DNA of 64,000 bases from Faecalicatena contorta. GTDB taxonomy: Bacteria > Bacillota > Clostridia > Lachnospirales > Lachnospiraceae. This document shows, piece after piece, positions 26,744 through 36,126 of the stretch. The position numbers and the translations under genes are program-made. Below the pieces are notes generated by a model. It saw only the letters and a list, made by a program, of their open reading frames with translations. It was not told the origin of the DNA and searched no databases. The DNA is taken from assembly GCF_003149105.1 (NCBI RefSeq), contig NZ_QGDS01000015.1:1-64000 (forward strand), in the 5' to 3' direction. The first letter of the stretch is position 1. The number at the start of each line of letters is the position of its first letter.

Positions 26744-27757
26744 ATGAACGAATTACGAGTAGGACTAATCGGCTGTGGTGCGATTGGAAAAGACCATGCT
26801 CTGAGGATTCAAAATAAACTGCAGCGGGCCAGGATTGTTGCAGTAACAGATGTGGTCAGGGAAAGCGCTGAAAAAGTTGCACAGCTATGTGATTGTACGG
26901 TCAGAGATACAGCAACCGAGATCATTGCTGACCCGGAGATCGACGCCGTGGTTGTGACTGCCTGGGATCCGGCCCATAAAGAGCTGGTACTGGAATGTAT
27001 CGAACATCAGAAATTCGTTTTTTGTGAAAAACCACTTGCGACTGAAGCAAAAGGCGCTGAAGAAATCATCAGGACAGAAATGCAGGGAGGAAACAGACTG
27101 GTCCAGGTTGGATTTATGCGGCGTTATGATAAAGGGTACCGCCAGATGAAAGAAATTATCGATGGAGGAGGGATTGGTGCACCGCTGCTGGTTCACTGTG
27201 CACACCGAAATGTCGCTAGTGGAAAAGGGGTAACAGAAGATTTTATGATAACCCAAACCTGTATTCATGAAATAGATCTGACTAAGTGGCTGGTTGATGA
27301 CGATTATGATTCAGTACGCTGTCTGGTCGGCCGGACTTCAAAAGAAGCGCCGGATGGGCTCAGAGATCCACAGATGGCCCTGATCAGGACAAAAAGCGGG
27401 ATTTGCATTGATGTAGAAATCTTCTTAAATGCACGTTTCGGATATGATATCCAGTGTCAGGTGGTCGGTGAAAGAGGTACCGTTAACCTGCCCGATCCAT
27501 CTTATCCACCGATCAGAACCGAGGCGATGAAAGGAACTCAGTTGTGCACCGACTGGTCAATCAGGTTCATTGAGGCATACGATGTGGAGCTTCAGGAATG
27601 GATTGACAATACGATTCAGGGCATCACCGCAGGGCCAAACTCATGGGACGGATACATTGCCGCCTTAACGGCTGATTTATTGATTAAGTCAAGAGATGAA
27701 GGTGGTGCTGAGATTAAGTTAAATACGCCTGAGCGCCCGGTATTCTACCAAAATTAG
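26744..27757 (+). CDS. iolG: Inositol 2-dehydrogenase
   Basis: Oxidises myo-inositol to 2-keto-myo-inositol (scyllo-inosose) with NAD+. The 337 aa follow Bacillus IolG closely: glycine motif LIGCGAIGKDH, FVFCEKPLAT with the catalytic Lys, the stretch VQVGFMRRYDKGYRQMKE, HCAHRNV, and HEIDLTKWLVDDDYDSV containing the catalytic His. The C-terminus (WDGYIAALTAD, ending PVFYQN) also matches. It is second in the transporter operon. The AAGGAGATGGG ribosome binding site is clear. Activity on D-chiro-inositol or glucose is also known for this family. Confidence 0.9.
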   Translation: MNELRVGLIGCGAIGKDHALRIQNKLQRARIVAVTDVVRESAEKVAQLCDCTVRDTATEIIADPEIDAVVVTAWDPAHKELVLECIEHQKFVFCEKPLATEAKGAEEIIRTEMQGGNRLVQVGFMRRYDKGYRQMKEIIDGGGIGAPLLVHCAHRNVASGKGVTEDFMITQTCIHEIDLTKWLVDDDYDSVRCLVGRTSKEAPDGLRDPQMALIRTKSGICIDVEIFLNARFGYDIQCQVVGERGTVNLPDPSYPPIRTEAMKGTQLCTDWSIRFIEAYDVELQEWIDNTIQGITAGPNSWDGYIAALTADLLIKSRDEGGAEIKLNTPERPVFYQN

Positions 27758-27771
27758 GAGGAGAAAAGAAG

Positions 27772-29292
27772 ATGGGTGACACAAAAACGACGACAGTTCC
27801 GCTTTTAGAGATGCGGAATATTACGAAAATATTCCCAGGTGTGGTGGCGCTTAATAATGTAAATCTCACGATCAGGCAAGGTGAAATACACTTGCTGCTC
27901 GGTGAAAATGGGGCTGGAAAATCGACTATGATAAAAACAATCATCGGAATCAATAAGCCGGAGGGAGGCGAGATGTTCTGGCTTGGCCAGCCGATGAAAA
28001 TACATAGTCTGGATGACGCCTATGAACTCGGGATTTCAGTAATTTATCAGGAACTCAGTAATATTCCCTGTCTAAGTATCGTTGAAAATATGTATCTGGG
28101 ATGTGAAAAGCGGAAGAACGGACTGATTAACTGGAAAGAACAGCGTACTTGTGCAAAAAAAGCTCTTGAGCGTGTTGGGCTGTCAGATATTGATGTTGAT
28201 ACACCGATGGAGAAGCTTGGGATGGGGCAAAGACAGCTTGTGGAAATCGGGCGGGCAATCGACCGCAAGGCTAAACTGATTATCATGGATGAACCGACTT
28301 CATCGCTGAGCCGGAAAGAGATTGATTTCCTGATGAATCTGATGCTTGAGTTGAACCGTGAGGGGGTTGCCATTTTATTTATTACCCATAAGCTTGACGA
28401 AGCCAAATGGGTTGGAGACCGCGTTACGGTTCTGAGAAACGGACAGAATTCAGGGGAAACGCTGATGGTCAGTGATGTGACTGAGGATGATATTATTCAG
28501 ATGATGGTTGGCCGTACGCTTGATGAGAAATATCCAAAACGAAAAAATATTTCCATCGGGGAAGAGATTTTGCGTTGTGAAGGATTATGTGCGGATAAAT
28601 TTGATGAAGTGTCTTTTTCTGTTAGGAGAGGTGAAATGCTCGGTGTGTTTGGCCTGGTAGGGGCTGGGCGGACCGAAGTGATGCGGGCGATTTTTGGCGC
28701 TGATGCACTGGCGGATGGGAAAATCTATCTCGAGAACAAGGAGATCATTATGAAACATCCGCGTGATGCGATTAAGCAGGGCGTGGTGCTGATCACCGAA
28801 AACCGTAAAGAGGAGGGGCTAATCTTAATTCACGATGTGGTTGAAAATGGAACGATTGTTACTCTTGATAAATTCAAGAGCAGGATTGGGCTGATTGATA
28901 ATAAAAAGCGTAATGCGATGGTCAGAAAGCACGGCGAGGATTTAAATCTCCGTCCGCTGCAGCCTGATAAACAGTCGCTTAATTTCTCAGGCGGCAATCA
29001 GCAAAAAATAGTTATCATGAAATGGCTGCTTTCGGGAGCGAAAGTATTTATTTTCGATGAGCCGACAAAGGGAGTTGATGTTGGAGCAAAAGTTGAAATA
29101 TATAACATCATGAATCAGCTTCTGGAAGATGGCGCATCAATCATCATGGTTTCATCGGAAATGGATGAAATCCTTGGAATGAGTGACCGAGTTATGGTTA
29201 TGTACGAAGGAAAACAAATGGGTATTTTAGATAACGATGGCTCGGTGGGACAGGAAGAGATTCTGACACTGGCAACAGGAGGGACGCTATAA
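27772..29292 (+). CDS. Sugar ABC transporter ATPase (RbsA type)
   Basis: Duplicated ATPase of 506 aa energising a ribose-type importer. The N-terminal domain has Walker A GENGAGKST (about residue 44) and Walker B LIIMDEPTSSLS. The C-terminal half has a degenerate Walker A region (GLVGAGRTE) and Walker B FIFDEPTKGVD, with NFSGGNQQK as signature. This asymmetry is normal for the family. It lies between the dehydrogenases and the permease, and the likely cargo is inositol, as for IatA-type transporters. Confidence 0.93.
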   Translation: MGDTKTTTVPLLEMRNITKIFPGVVALNNVNLTIRQGEIHLLLGENGAGKSTMIKTIIGINKPEGGEMFWLGQPMKIHSLDDAYELGISVIYQELSNIPCLSIVENMYLGCEKRKNGLINWKEQRTCAKKALERVGLSDIDVDTPMEKLGMGQRQLVEIGRAIDRKAKLIIMDEPTSSLSRKEIDFLMNLMLELNREGVAILFITHKLDEAKWVGDRVTVLRNGQNSGETLMVSDVTEDDIIQMMVGRTLDEKYPKRKNISIGEEILRCEGLCADKFDEVSFSVRRGEMLGVFGLVGAGRTEVMRAIFGADALADGKIYLENKEIIMKHPRDAIKQGVVLITENRKEEGLILIHDVVENGTIVTLDKFKSRIGLIDNKKRNAMVRKHGEDLNLRPLQPDKQSLNFSGGNQQKIVIMKWLLSGAKVFIFDEPTKGVDVGAKVEIYNIMNQLLEDGASIIMVSSEMDEILGMSDRVMVMYEGKQMGILDNDGSVGQEEILTLATGGTL

Positions 29293-29293
29293 A

Positions 29294-30331
29294 ATGAAGA
29301 AAGAGAAAAATGTAGGTATTCAGATAAGAGAGATCATGGGTAAAGCAGGACCGATTATTGCACTGATTCTGTTATGTATCTTTTTAGCATTTAAAACAGA
29401 TAAATTTTTAACCTTAAATAATATTATGAATATCGCCCGACAGACTTCCATGAGTGGATTTCTGGCTTTGGGGATGATGGCCTGTATTTTAACTGCGGGC
29501 ATTGACCTGTCGGTTGGTTTTACGATGACCCTTTCAACAATCGTTATGGCGAAGTGTGCGGTTGAACTAGGTTTGCCGCCATTCCTGTGCCTGATCATTT
29601 GTGTGTTTACCGGTGCGGTACTGGGGTTGATTAATGGATTGCTGCTGACGAAATGTAAATTGCCGCATCCTTTTATTTCAACTATGGGTACACAAAATAT
29701 CTATAAAGGGATTGGCCTTGTTATTACAGGGGCGACTCCTATTGCAGGGATGCCGCTGATGATTTCCTGGGCAGGTTCGGCAACAGTAGCAAACTCGAGT
29801 GGGACGGTTCTGGATAAGATTCCTGTCGGTTTTATTCTGATGCTAATTGTATATGTTATTTTCAGTATTTTCCTAACCTATACCCGATTGGGACGCCATA
29901 TTTATGCAGTCGGAGGGAATATGACAACCGCCGGCTTATCGGGTATTAATGTTGATTTTGTCCGGACCAGTGTTTATGTTATTTCCGGGATAATGGCATC
30001 ACTGGGTGGAATTATTGCCGTTGGCCGAAGCGACTCAGCTTATCCACTTTCCGGGTTGTTGCTGGACAATGATGCGATTGCCGCAGTTATTATAGGCGGT
30101 ACTAGTTTCTTTGGTGGTAAAGGTAATGTTTTAGGCACATTTTCTGGTGTAATCCTGATTTCAGTATTGCGTAATGGACTTAATCTGCTGAAGGTAAGTG
30201 CTGATATGCAGACCATTTTCCTGGGAGGCATCATCATTATTGCTGTATTTATTGATGTGATTCGTAATGGCGGCTTCAAACGCGTAAAACGGATGAAAAA
30301 AGAAGACGAAGTAAAAACAGTAGTGGCATAG
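29294..30331 (+). CDS. Sugar ABC transporter permease (RbsC type)
   Basis: Membrane subunit of 345 aa with eight to ten hydrophobic segments. The TAGIDLSVG motif after the second helix is the hallmark of the ribose/xylose/inositol permease family, and the GGTSFFGGKG region near the C-terminus agrees. It starts one base after the ATPase stop. The basic tail after the last helix is cytosolic. Confidence 0.93.
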   Translation: MKKEKNVGIQIREIMGKAGPIIALILLCIFLAFKTDKFLTLNNIMNIARQTSMSGFLALGMMACILTAGIDLSVGFTMTLSTIVMAKCAVELGLPPFLCLIICVFTGAVLGLINGLLLTKCKLPHPFISTMGTQNIYKGIGLVITGATPIAGMPLMISWAGSATVANSSGTVLDKIPVGFILMLIVYVIFSIFLTYTRLGRHIYAVGGNMTTAGLSGINVDFVRTSVYVISGIMASLGGIIAVGRSDSAYPLSGLLLDNDAIAAVIIGGTSFFGGKGNVLGTFSGVILISVLRNGLNLLKVSADMQTIFLGGIIIIAVFIDVIRNGGFKRVKRMKKEDEVKTVVA

Positions 30332-30395
30332 TCGCAGAAAGTAAATAAAAATCCCCTACCTATGGGCAGGTGGAAAATAAAAGGAGGAAGAAAGT

Positions 30396-31418
30396 ATGAA
30401 AAGGGAAACAAAGAAATGGAGTGCACTGGTATTGAGTATCATGATGCTTATGTCTTTATTAGCCGGATGTAACGGCGCTGATAAGGCTGAAGAGACTGAT
30501 GGTGATGTGCAGTCAGGTGGAAAAGATTATGAAATTACCGTTGTATGTATGGCTTTGAATAGTGATTACTGGCATATGGTTGAAGCGGGAGCAAAGCTGG
30601 CTGGTAAAGAATTGGGAGTAACAGTGGATGTGGTTGGGCCTAACGCAGAATCTGATTCAGCATCACAGATTAACATGGTTGAAGATGCCTGCAATAGCGG
30701 CGCTGATGCGATTGTACTGGCACCAAATGAGCCGACTTCTCTGGTTTCCGCGGCTAAGACGGTAAAGAATAATGATATTCCGCTGGTAATCATTGATGCT
30801 AGGCTGGATACAGATGATGAATCATTATACAGCTGTTTCATTGGGACGGGGAATGTTGCAGCCGGTGGAGAAGGCGGAAAGTACATAGCTTCTAAGCTGC
30901 AAAAAGGTGATAAGGTAGCCATCATTCGTGGATTGAATGGTCAGAGCATCCATGATCAGCGTGCCAACGGTGCTCAGGAGGCAATGGAAGAAGCGGGCCT
31001 CAAAATCGTTTCGGTTCAGCCTGCTGATTCGGACCGCGGTAAGGCGGTCAACGTAGCAGAAAACATGCTCCAGTCAGACCCGGATATCAAAGCATTCTAT
31101 GCAACTAATGATGATATGGCCCTGGGTGCGCTGCAGGCAGTTGAATCGGGCGGTCTGAAAGATGTTGTAATCGTCGGTTTTGACGGTACCTTTAATGCGA
31201 TGGATTCGATTGCAGATGGTAAATTGACGGCGTCTGTGGCACAGCAGCCAATTGAAGAAGGATATCAGGGGGTTGTAAATGCAGTTAAGCTTCTTGACGG
31301 CGAAAGTGTTGAGAAAGAACAGTCACTTGATGTAGTTGTCTTAACAGAAGATAATGTGGCTGATTTCCGTAAGAATATTGAGGACTTAATTGAAAAATCA
31401 GGTGTTAAGCTTAACTAA
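30396..31418 (+). CDS. Sugar ABC transporter substrate-binding lipoprotein
   Basis: Binding protein of 340 aa, lipid-anchored at Cys25 (SLLAGC). It is of the RbsB/IbpA type: ITVVCMALNSDYWHM at the first strand, GADAIVLAPNEPTS, and IVGFDGTFNAMDSI in the second lobe. It delivers the cargo to the preceding permease and ATPase. The AAAGGAGG ribosome binding site is strong, and a small hairpin in the 64-bp gap before it could stabilise the binding-protein message. A terminator follows it. The probable ligand, from context, is an inositol. Confidence 0.92.
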   Translation: MKRETKKWSALVLSIMMLMSLLAGCNGADKAEETDGDVQSGGKDYEITVVCMALNSDYWHMVEAGAKLAGKELGVTVDVVGPNAESDSASQINMVEDACNSGADAIVLAPNEPTSLVSAAKTVKNNDIPLVIIDARLDTDDESLYSCFIGTGNVAAGGEGGKYIASKLQKGDKVAIIRGLNGQSIHDQRANGAQEAMEEAGLKIVSVQPADSDRGKAVNVAENMLQSDPDIKAFYATNDDMALGALQAVESGGLKDVVIVGFDGTFNAMDSIADGKLTASVAQQPIEEGYQGVVNAVKLLDGESVEKEQSLDVVVLTEDNVADFRKNIEDLIEKSGVKLN

Positions 31419-31431
31419 GCTAAATATTAAG

Positions 31432-31468
31432 AATGGTGCCGGGCAAAATCTTTTACCGGCACCATTTT
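31432..31468 (+). terminator. Terminator between the binding protein and iolE
   Basis: AATGGTGCCGG pairs with CCGGCACCATT around 13 bases and is followed by TT. It probably reduces read-through from the ABC genes into iolE. Confidence 0.7.
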
Positions 31469-31506
31469 AGAAACAGATGAGGTGAGCTTAAATAAGGAGG
31501 CGCAAG

Positions 31507-32406
31507 ATGTTAAAGAGAAAAAATATAAAATTAGGAATTGCTCCGATTGCCTGGGCAGAAGATGACATGCCCGAATATGGAAAGGAAACGACCTTCCTGC
31601 AGATTATCAGTGAAATTGCTCTGACAGGATATGAAGGGACAGAGATTGGCTGTAAATATCCTCATGATGCCAAAATCCTAAATGAAGAACTGGCGCGCAG
31701 GAGGCTTGAGAATATAACTCAATGGTTTAGTTCTTATATTAATGAATTACCATTCTGGCAGGTTGAACGGGACTTTAAAGACCATATGTACTTTTTAAAA
31801 GCCTCAGGCGCGAAGCTGATCAACGTATCCGATCAAAGCTTCAGCGTCCAGCACCGGTCCAGTACCTGTTTTACCAGAAAGCCGGTTTTAAATGATGAAC
31901 AGTTCCGGGAACTGGCGGATGGCCTGAATAAACTGGGTAAAACTGCCGTTGATCATGGAATGATAGTTGTGTATCACCACCATATGACCACGACTGTACA
32001 GACAGCAGCAGAGATAGACAGGTTGATGGAGCTGACAGACCCCCGTTATGTGAATTTGATTTTTGATGCGGGACATCTTGCATTCTCGGGAGATGATCCG
32101 GTTACTGTCCTGGATAAACATTTTGACCGGATAAAACATATCCATTTAAAAAATATCCGTCAGAATGTCGTTGACCGGTGCCGGCAAGAGGGGCTCAGCT
32201 TTCTGCAGTCAGTGTTAGAAGGAGCATTTACAATACCCGGTGATCCGGAAGGTTGTGTGGATTTCCCGGCAATCTTTAAGATTCTTGAAGAGAGGGATTA
32301 TAAAGGCTGGCTGGTAGTCGAGGCAGAACAGAATCCATATATCTACAATCCGTATGATTATGCGGTCATGGCCCGAAAATATGTAAGGGAACAAACAGGA
32401 ATCTAA
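31507..32406 (+). CDS. iolE: Inosose dehydratase (first copy)
   Basis: Converts 2-keto-myo-inositol to 3D-trihydroxycyclohexane-1,2-dione. The 299-aa TIM barrel opens IKLGIAPIAWAEDDMPEYG, the characteristic IolE start, and contains TGYEGTEIG, VVYHHHMTTT, LIFDAGHLAFSG, HIHLKNI and a WLVVEAEQNP end. Candidate metal-binding Glu/Asp/His residues are in place. A second gene at 52625 encodes a protein identical at more than four of five residues. AAGGAGG precedes the start. A terminator-like hairpin separates it from the transporter genes, so it may be expressed at a lower level or from its own promoter. Confidence 0.9.
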   Translation: MLKRKNIKLGIAPIAWAEDDMPEYGKETTFLQIISEIALTGYEGTEIGCKYPHDAKILNEELARRRLENITQWFSSYINELPFWQVERDFKDHMYFLKASGAKLINVSDQSFSVQHRSSTCFTRKPVLNDEQFRELADGLNKLGKTAVDHGMIVVYHHHMTTTVQTAAEIDRLMELTDPRYVNLIFDAGHLAFSGDDPVTVLDKHFDRIKHIHLKNIRQNVVDRCRQEGLSFLQSVLEGAFTIPGDPEGCVDFPAIFKILEERDYKGWLVVEAEQNPYIYNPYDYAVMARKYVREQTGI

Positions 32407-32556
32407 AGAGAATTATTCAGTGGAAAGCAATTTTTCGTAAATTACTCGGTAAAAACGAGTGGAAACTACTATTTTCCGGGCAAGATTACGATAACGTAAT
32501 GGTAATTTGAAGTGTTAATATTAATTTAAAGAAATGATTTCTTAAGAGATATCACA

Positions 32557-32593
32557 AAAGTCAGATATCTCCAAACATGATATCTGACTTTTT
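32557..32593. terminator. Convergent terminator between iolE and the GntR gene
   Basis: AAAAGTCAGATATC and GATATCTGACTTTTT form a 12-14 bp stem with A/T runs on both sides, suiting both convergent genes. Confidence 0.85.
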
Positions 32594-32594
32594 A

Positions 32595-33254
32595 TTAAGC
32601 AAAATGAATGACTTTGATGTCTTTAGGGTCTAGATGATAGAAAGTCGCCAGATGCTTGGTCGTGGTTTCTAAAACAGCCTCCAGATTTCGGCTATACAGT
32701 GCATCGAGGATAGCACCATGCTGAGCTACATCGCAATATGCAGAATCCACATCTAACTGTTCGGTTTGCAGCAGCCTGGTTTTGAGAACCATACTTTTTT
32801 GGAGATTGATCAACAGATCATTTTTACTGATTTCTACTAATTTCATGTGGAATTGGGAGTCGTATTTAAATTGATCGTACCAATTATTTTCCAGGTGTGC
32901 GGCATCGCATTTCTCAGTTAGGCCTTTTAGTTCATCAAAATCCCTATTACTGCCATTTTGAATTGCCAGTTGTGCAGAAAGACAGTCCATTGTGATCCGT
33001 ACCATCCCCAATTCTTTAATTGAATTCTCATCAAAAGTTATAACTTCAGCGAAACGATTGGGGTAGAGTGTGACGATACCTTCATTTGATAAACGGCGGA
33101 CAGCTTCGCGGACCGGGGTTCTGCTGACGCCTAATTCTTCTTCTAAAGATTGCTCGTTAATCCGATCACCGCACTTTAACTTTTTAGTTAATAATAGTTC
33201 TTTGATGTGATCATATACAAAATCTCCCAGGACAGCTTTATTTTTAACTCGCAT
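32595..33254 (-). CDS. GntR family regulator (FadR/FCD type)
   Basis: Repressor or activator of 219 aa. The N-terminal winged helix contains INEQSLEEELGVSRTPVREAVRRL, and the all-helical FCD domain from about residue 90 carries likely metal-binding residues (Asp and His in YDSQFHMKL, His in HGAILDAL and HLATFYH). It is divergent from the large catabolic operon starting at 33510 and most likely controls it. The likely effector is an intermediate of that pathway. AAAGGAGC precedes the start. Confidence 0.92.
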   Translation of the reverse strand: MRVKNKAVLGDFVYDHIKELLLTKKLKCGDRINEQSLEEELGVSRTPVREAVRRLSNEGIVTLYPNRFAEVITFDENSIKELGMVRITMDCLSAQLAIQNGSNRDFDELKGLTEKCDAAHLENNWYDQFKYDSQFHMKLVEISKNDLLINLQKSMVLKTRLLQTEQLDVDSAYCDVAQHGAILDALYSRNLEAVLETTTKHLATFYHLDPKDIKVIHFA

Positions 33255-33324
33255 AGTACTTGCTCCTTTTAAATTATAATAGTTAATTATATCAGAAGAG
33301 GAATATAAAAATCAATATATTATA

Positions 33325-33344
33325 AAATAAAATGCATTTTATTT
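33325..33344. promoter_or_regulatory. Perfect 20-bp palindrome, candidate GntR operator
   Basis: AAATAAAATGCATTTTATTT reads the same on both strands and lies between the divergent regulator and catabolic operon. It is close in size to FadR-type operators, but it is AT-only apart from its centre, so chance is possible. Confidence 0.4.
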
Positions 33345-33408
33345 AATTAGTACAAATAATATACAAAAATAATAACATATGTTAGTGCAATATTCTTGTT
33401 AGTTTAAC

Positions 33409-33437
33409 TTGACATTCAAGAAGCGATTATATACAAT
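33409..33437 (+). promoter_or_regulatory. Main promoter of the catabolic operon
   Basis: TTGACA (33409-33414) and TACAAT (33432-33437) with a 17-base spacer, 72 bases before the transketolase start. This is close to the vegetative consensus, which suggests control mainly by repression. Confidence 0.8.
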
Positions 33438-33509
33438 GTGAGTAAGAATATATAATATATAAAATATTATAAAATTAAAACAATATTATATTTTAAAAAG
33501 GAGAAAATT

Positions 33510-34334
33510 ATGTATCAAAACAAAGATCCAAAAGAGTTTGCTAAAGAGATCCGTATCCAGGTTTTAGAAGCGCTGAAGAATCTTGGGTTCGGGCATATCG
33601 GAGGAGCGATGTCAGCCACTGATGTTTTAGCAGTATTATATGGAAAGGCGATGAACATTGATCCAGCCAATCCTCAGTGGGAAGACAGAGATTACTTTGT
33701 TATGTCCAAGGGTCATGCCGGGCCGGCGCTTTACACAACGCTGGCACTGTCGGGGTATTTCCCGGTAGATGAGCTAAAGACCATTAATACAAATGGAACG
33801 AGGCTGCCAAGCCATTGTGACCGGAATAAAACACCTGGTGTTGATATGAGTACCGGTGCTTTGGGACAGGGAATGTCAACAGCAATCGGAATCGCTCATG
33901 GTAACAAGATGCTAAAAAAGGATAGTTATACATATTTGTTATTGGGAGATGGTGAATGTGATGAAGGGCAGGTTTGGGAGGGCGCTTTATACGCACCTCA
34001 GCATAAGCTGAGTAACCTGATTGCATTTGTTGATTACAATAAGCAGCAGTTGGATGGATACACCAAAGATATCTTGGATTTGGGTGATATGAGCAAGAAG
34101 TTTACCGAATTCGGCTGGTATACCATCGAAGTGGATGGTCATGATACGGACGCCATCTATGGAGCAATCAAATTAGTCAAGGCACAAAAAGAAAAACCGG
34201 GAATGATTATTCTAAATACGGCAAAAGGAAAAGGATGTACCTTTGCTGAGGGAATTTTATATAACCATCACATGACTTTTACCAAAGAACAGTGTGAAGA
34301 AGCAATCGAATCCTTAAAGAAGGGAGACCAATAA
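33510..34334 (+). CDS. Transketolase, N-terminal subunit
   Basis: Thiamine pyrophosphate-binding half of a split transketolase, 274 aa. It shows GHIGGAMSATDVLAVLY, SKGHAGPALY, DMSTGALGQGMSTAIG and the TPP/Mg motif GDGECDEGQVWE followed by VDYNKQQ. It transfers two-carbon ketol units between sugars. It is the first gene of the operon, and the C-terminal subunit follows after one base. Split forms are common in Clostridia. A dedicated pair inside an inositol cluster is unusual, since the classic pathway does not need one. Confidence 0.95.
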   Translation: MYQNKDPKEFAKEIRIQVLEALKNLGFGHIGGAMSATDVLAVLYGKAMNIDPANPQWEDRDYFVMSKGHAGPALYTTLALSGYFPVDELKTINTNGTRLPSHCDRNKTPGVDMSTGALGQGMSTAIGIAHGNKMLKKDSYTYLLLGDGECDEGQVWEGALYAPQHKLSNLIAFVDYNKQQLDGYTKDILDLGDMSKKFTEFGWYTIEVDGHDTDAIYGAIKLVKAQKEKPGMIILNTAKGKGCTFAEGILYNHHMTFTKEQCEEAIESLKKGDQ

Positions 34335-34335
34335 A

Positions 34336-35301
34336 ATGAACTATAAAATAGATAACAGCCACGCAGCCGAGAAACTTGCAATGAGAGATGCCTATGCTGA
34401 GACAATGACAGAGCTGGTCAAGGAAAATCCCCGGATTGTGTATCTGGAAGCAGACTTGATGAATTCTATCGGAATGGTTAACTTTGCGAAAGAATTTCCG
34501 GATAATTCAATCAACTGTGGGATCCAGGAAGCTAATATGATTGGAACAGCAGCCGGAATGTCGGCAGTGGGTATGATTCCGTTCACTCATACATTTGGCT
34601 GTTTTGCAACCAGAAGAGCATTGGATCAGATATTTTTATCAGGTGCCTATGCCAGAACTAATATCAGAATGCTGGGCAGTGATCCGGGAGTAACGGCAGC
34701 GTTTAATGGTGCAACCCATATGCCATTTGAGGATATTGGGTTACTGCGGGGAATTCCGAATATTACTATCATTGAACCGACTGACTCAACAATGCTGCGG
34801 GATATGGTGAAGCAGACAGCTAAAATGGAAGGAATATTCTATATTAGATTATCGCGTAAAAATGCGGTGAAAGTTTTTGAAGATGGGTCGACATTTGACA
34901 TTGGTAAAGCGGTAAGTATCAAAGAAGGCACTGATGTTACCCTGATTGCTTCCGGCATCTGTGTGGATGAAGCGATGAAAGCAGCAGAAATCCTGCAGCA
35001 GCAAAATATTAACGCAGCCGTTCTGAATGTATTTACAATTAAACCGATCGACCGCGAAGCAATTGCGGCGGCAGCTAAAAAAACAGGTGCAATTGTTACC
35101 GTCGAAAATCACAATATCCATAACGGTTTGGGCAGTGCGGTAGCAGAAGTGCTGGCAGAAACCACACCGGTACCAATGGCACGAGTGGGAGTTCAGGATA
35201 AGTTTGGTGAAGTGGGATCGGTTGATTATCTGAAAGAACGGTTTGGTTTAACCGCGGAAAACATAGTAAAAAATGCGCTGGAAGTTATAGGCAGAAAGTA
35301 A
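34336..35301 (+). CDS. Transketolase, C-terminal subunit
   Basis: Pyrimidine-binding and C-terminal domains of transketolase, 321 aa. Visible features are the VYLEADLMNSIG start, CGIQEANMIGTAAGMS with the conserved Glu, HTFGCFATRRALDQ and a C-terminal VTVENHNIHNGLGSAVAE domain. It forms the enzyme with the preceding gene, whose stop ends one base before this start. The same length and order are seen in 1-deoxyxylulose-5-phosphate synthase-like splits, but the motifs favour transketolase. Confidence 0.94.
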   Translation: MNYKIDNSHAAEKLAMRDAYAETMTELVKENPRIVYLEADLMNSIGMVNFAKEFPDNSINCGIQEANMIGTAAGMSAVGMIPFTHTFGCFATRRALDQIFLSGAYARTNIRMLGSDPGVTAAFNGATHMPFEDIGLLRGIPNITIIEPTDSTMLRDMVKQTAKMEGIFYIRLSRKNAVKVFEDGSTFDIGKAVSIKEGTDVTLIASGICVDEAMKAAEILQQQNINAAVLNVFTIKPIDREAIAAAAKKTGAIVTVENHNIHNGLGSAVAEVLAETTPVPMARVGVQDKFGEVGSVDYLKERFGLTAENIVKNALEVIGRK

Positions 35302-35312
35302 AGGAGACAGAA

Positions 35313-36098
35313 ATGATATTAAGAAGTAATGACTTTAAAAAAGGTTACAAGAAAGTAGTAGTTGAAGAGAATGAAAATATTAAGATGGATTTCGGCCTGC
35401 TGGGGTTAGAAAAAGGTGAGTCTTACAAGTTTAATGAGGCAAAAGAATGTATCTTTACCTTAATTAAAGGAGAATTGCTATTTAAATATGAAGGGAAGCA
35501 AGAAAAAGCACTCAGAAATTCATGTTTCCATGAGAATCCGACCGTGCTGCATGTTCCGGAAAATACAGAGGTTGAGGTTGTATGTATCAGTGATAAGATT
35601 GAAATGTTGGTTCAGAGTACCAAAAACCCCAAGAAATTTGCAGCTAAATTGTACAGGGAAGAGGATTTGCTGTGTCCAACCGAGATGCGCGGCGCTGGAA
35701 TGATGAATGAAGCATCAACCAGAATTGTCAGAACATTCTTTGACCGCAGCATATGCCCGGAGACCAATTTCTTTATCGGTGAAGTGGTCAGCTACCCGGG
35801 AAAATGGTCCAGTTATCCACCACACCAGCATACTGAACCGGAGATTTACTTTTACAAGTTTCTGCCGGAAAACGGATACGGATTTGCGGAGATGGGAGAT
35901 GAAGTGAATAAGGTAAAAAACAACGATCTGACTGGAATGCAGGCCAATGTAACCCACAGCCAGTCAACAGCGCCGGGATATGCAGAGTATTACTTGTGGG
36001 TCATCCGGTTACGTGATGATGAAGCGATGGTAACAAATGTTGTGGAAGAACACAAATGGGCAGCAGAAGATGGAGCAAAATATTTCCCTGAAATATAG
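35313..36098 (+). CDS. iolB: 5-deoxy-glucuronate isomerase
   Basis: Isomerises 5-deoxy-D-glucuronate, the product of IolD, to 2-deoxy-5-keto-D-gluconate. The 261-aa bicupin has the diagnostic PPHQHTEPEIYFYKF motif with metal ligands His171, His173 and Glu175, followed by GYGFAEMGD, and a HSQSTAPGYAEYYLWVIR segment. It lies 11 bp after the transketolase genes with AAGGAGACAG before the start. The match to IolB is specific, so the whole operon handles inositol. Confidence 0.93.
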   Translation: MILRSNDFKKGYKKVVVEENENIKMDFGLLGLEKGESYKFNEAKECIFTLIKGELLFKYEGKQEKALRNSCFHENPTVLHVPENTEVEVVCISDKIEMLVQSTKNPKKFAAKLYREEDLLCPTEMRGAGMMNEASTRIVRTFFDRSICPETNFFIGEVVSYPGKWSSYPPHQHTEPEIYFYKFLPENGYGFAEMGDEVNKVKNNDLTGMQANVTHSQSTAPGYAEYYLWVIRLRDDEAMVTNVVEEHKWAAEDGAKYFPEI

Positions 36099-36126
36099 GA
36101 AAACTGCTTTGTAAACGGAGGACATT

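Noticed and set aside
33415-33509. Further AT-rich near-palindromes before the transketolase gene
   Set aside because: With such high AT content, imperfect A/T palindromes are expected by chance.
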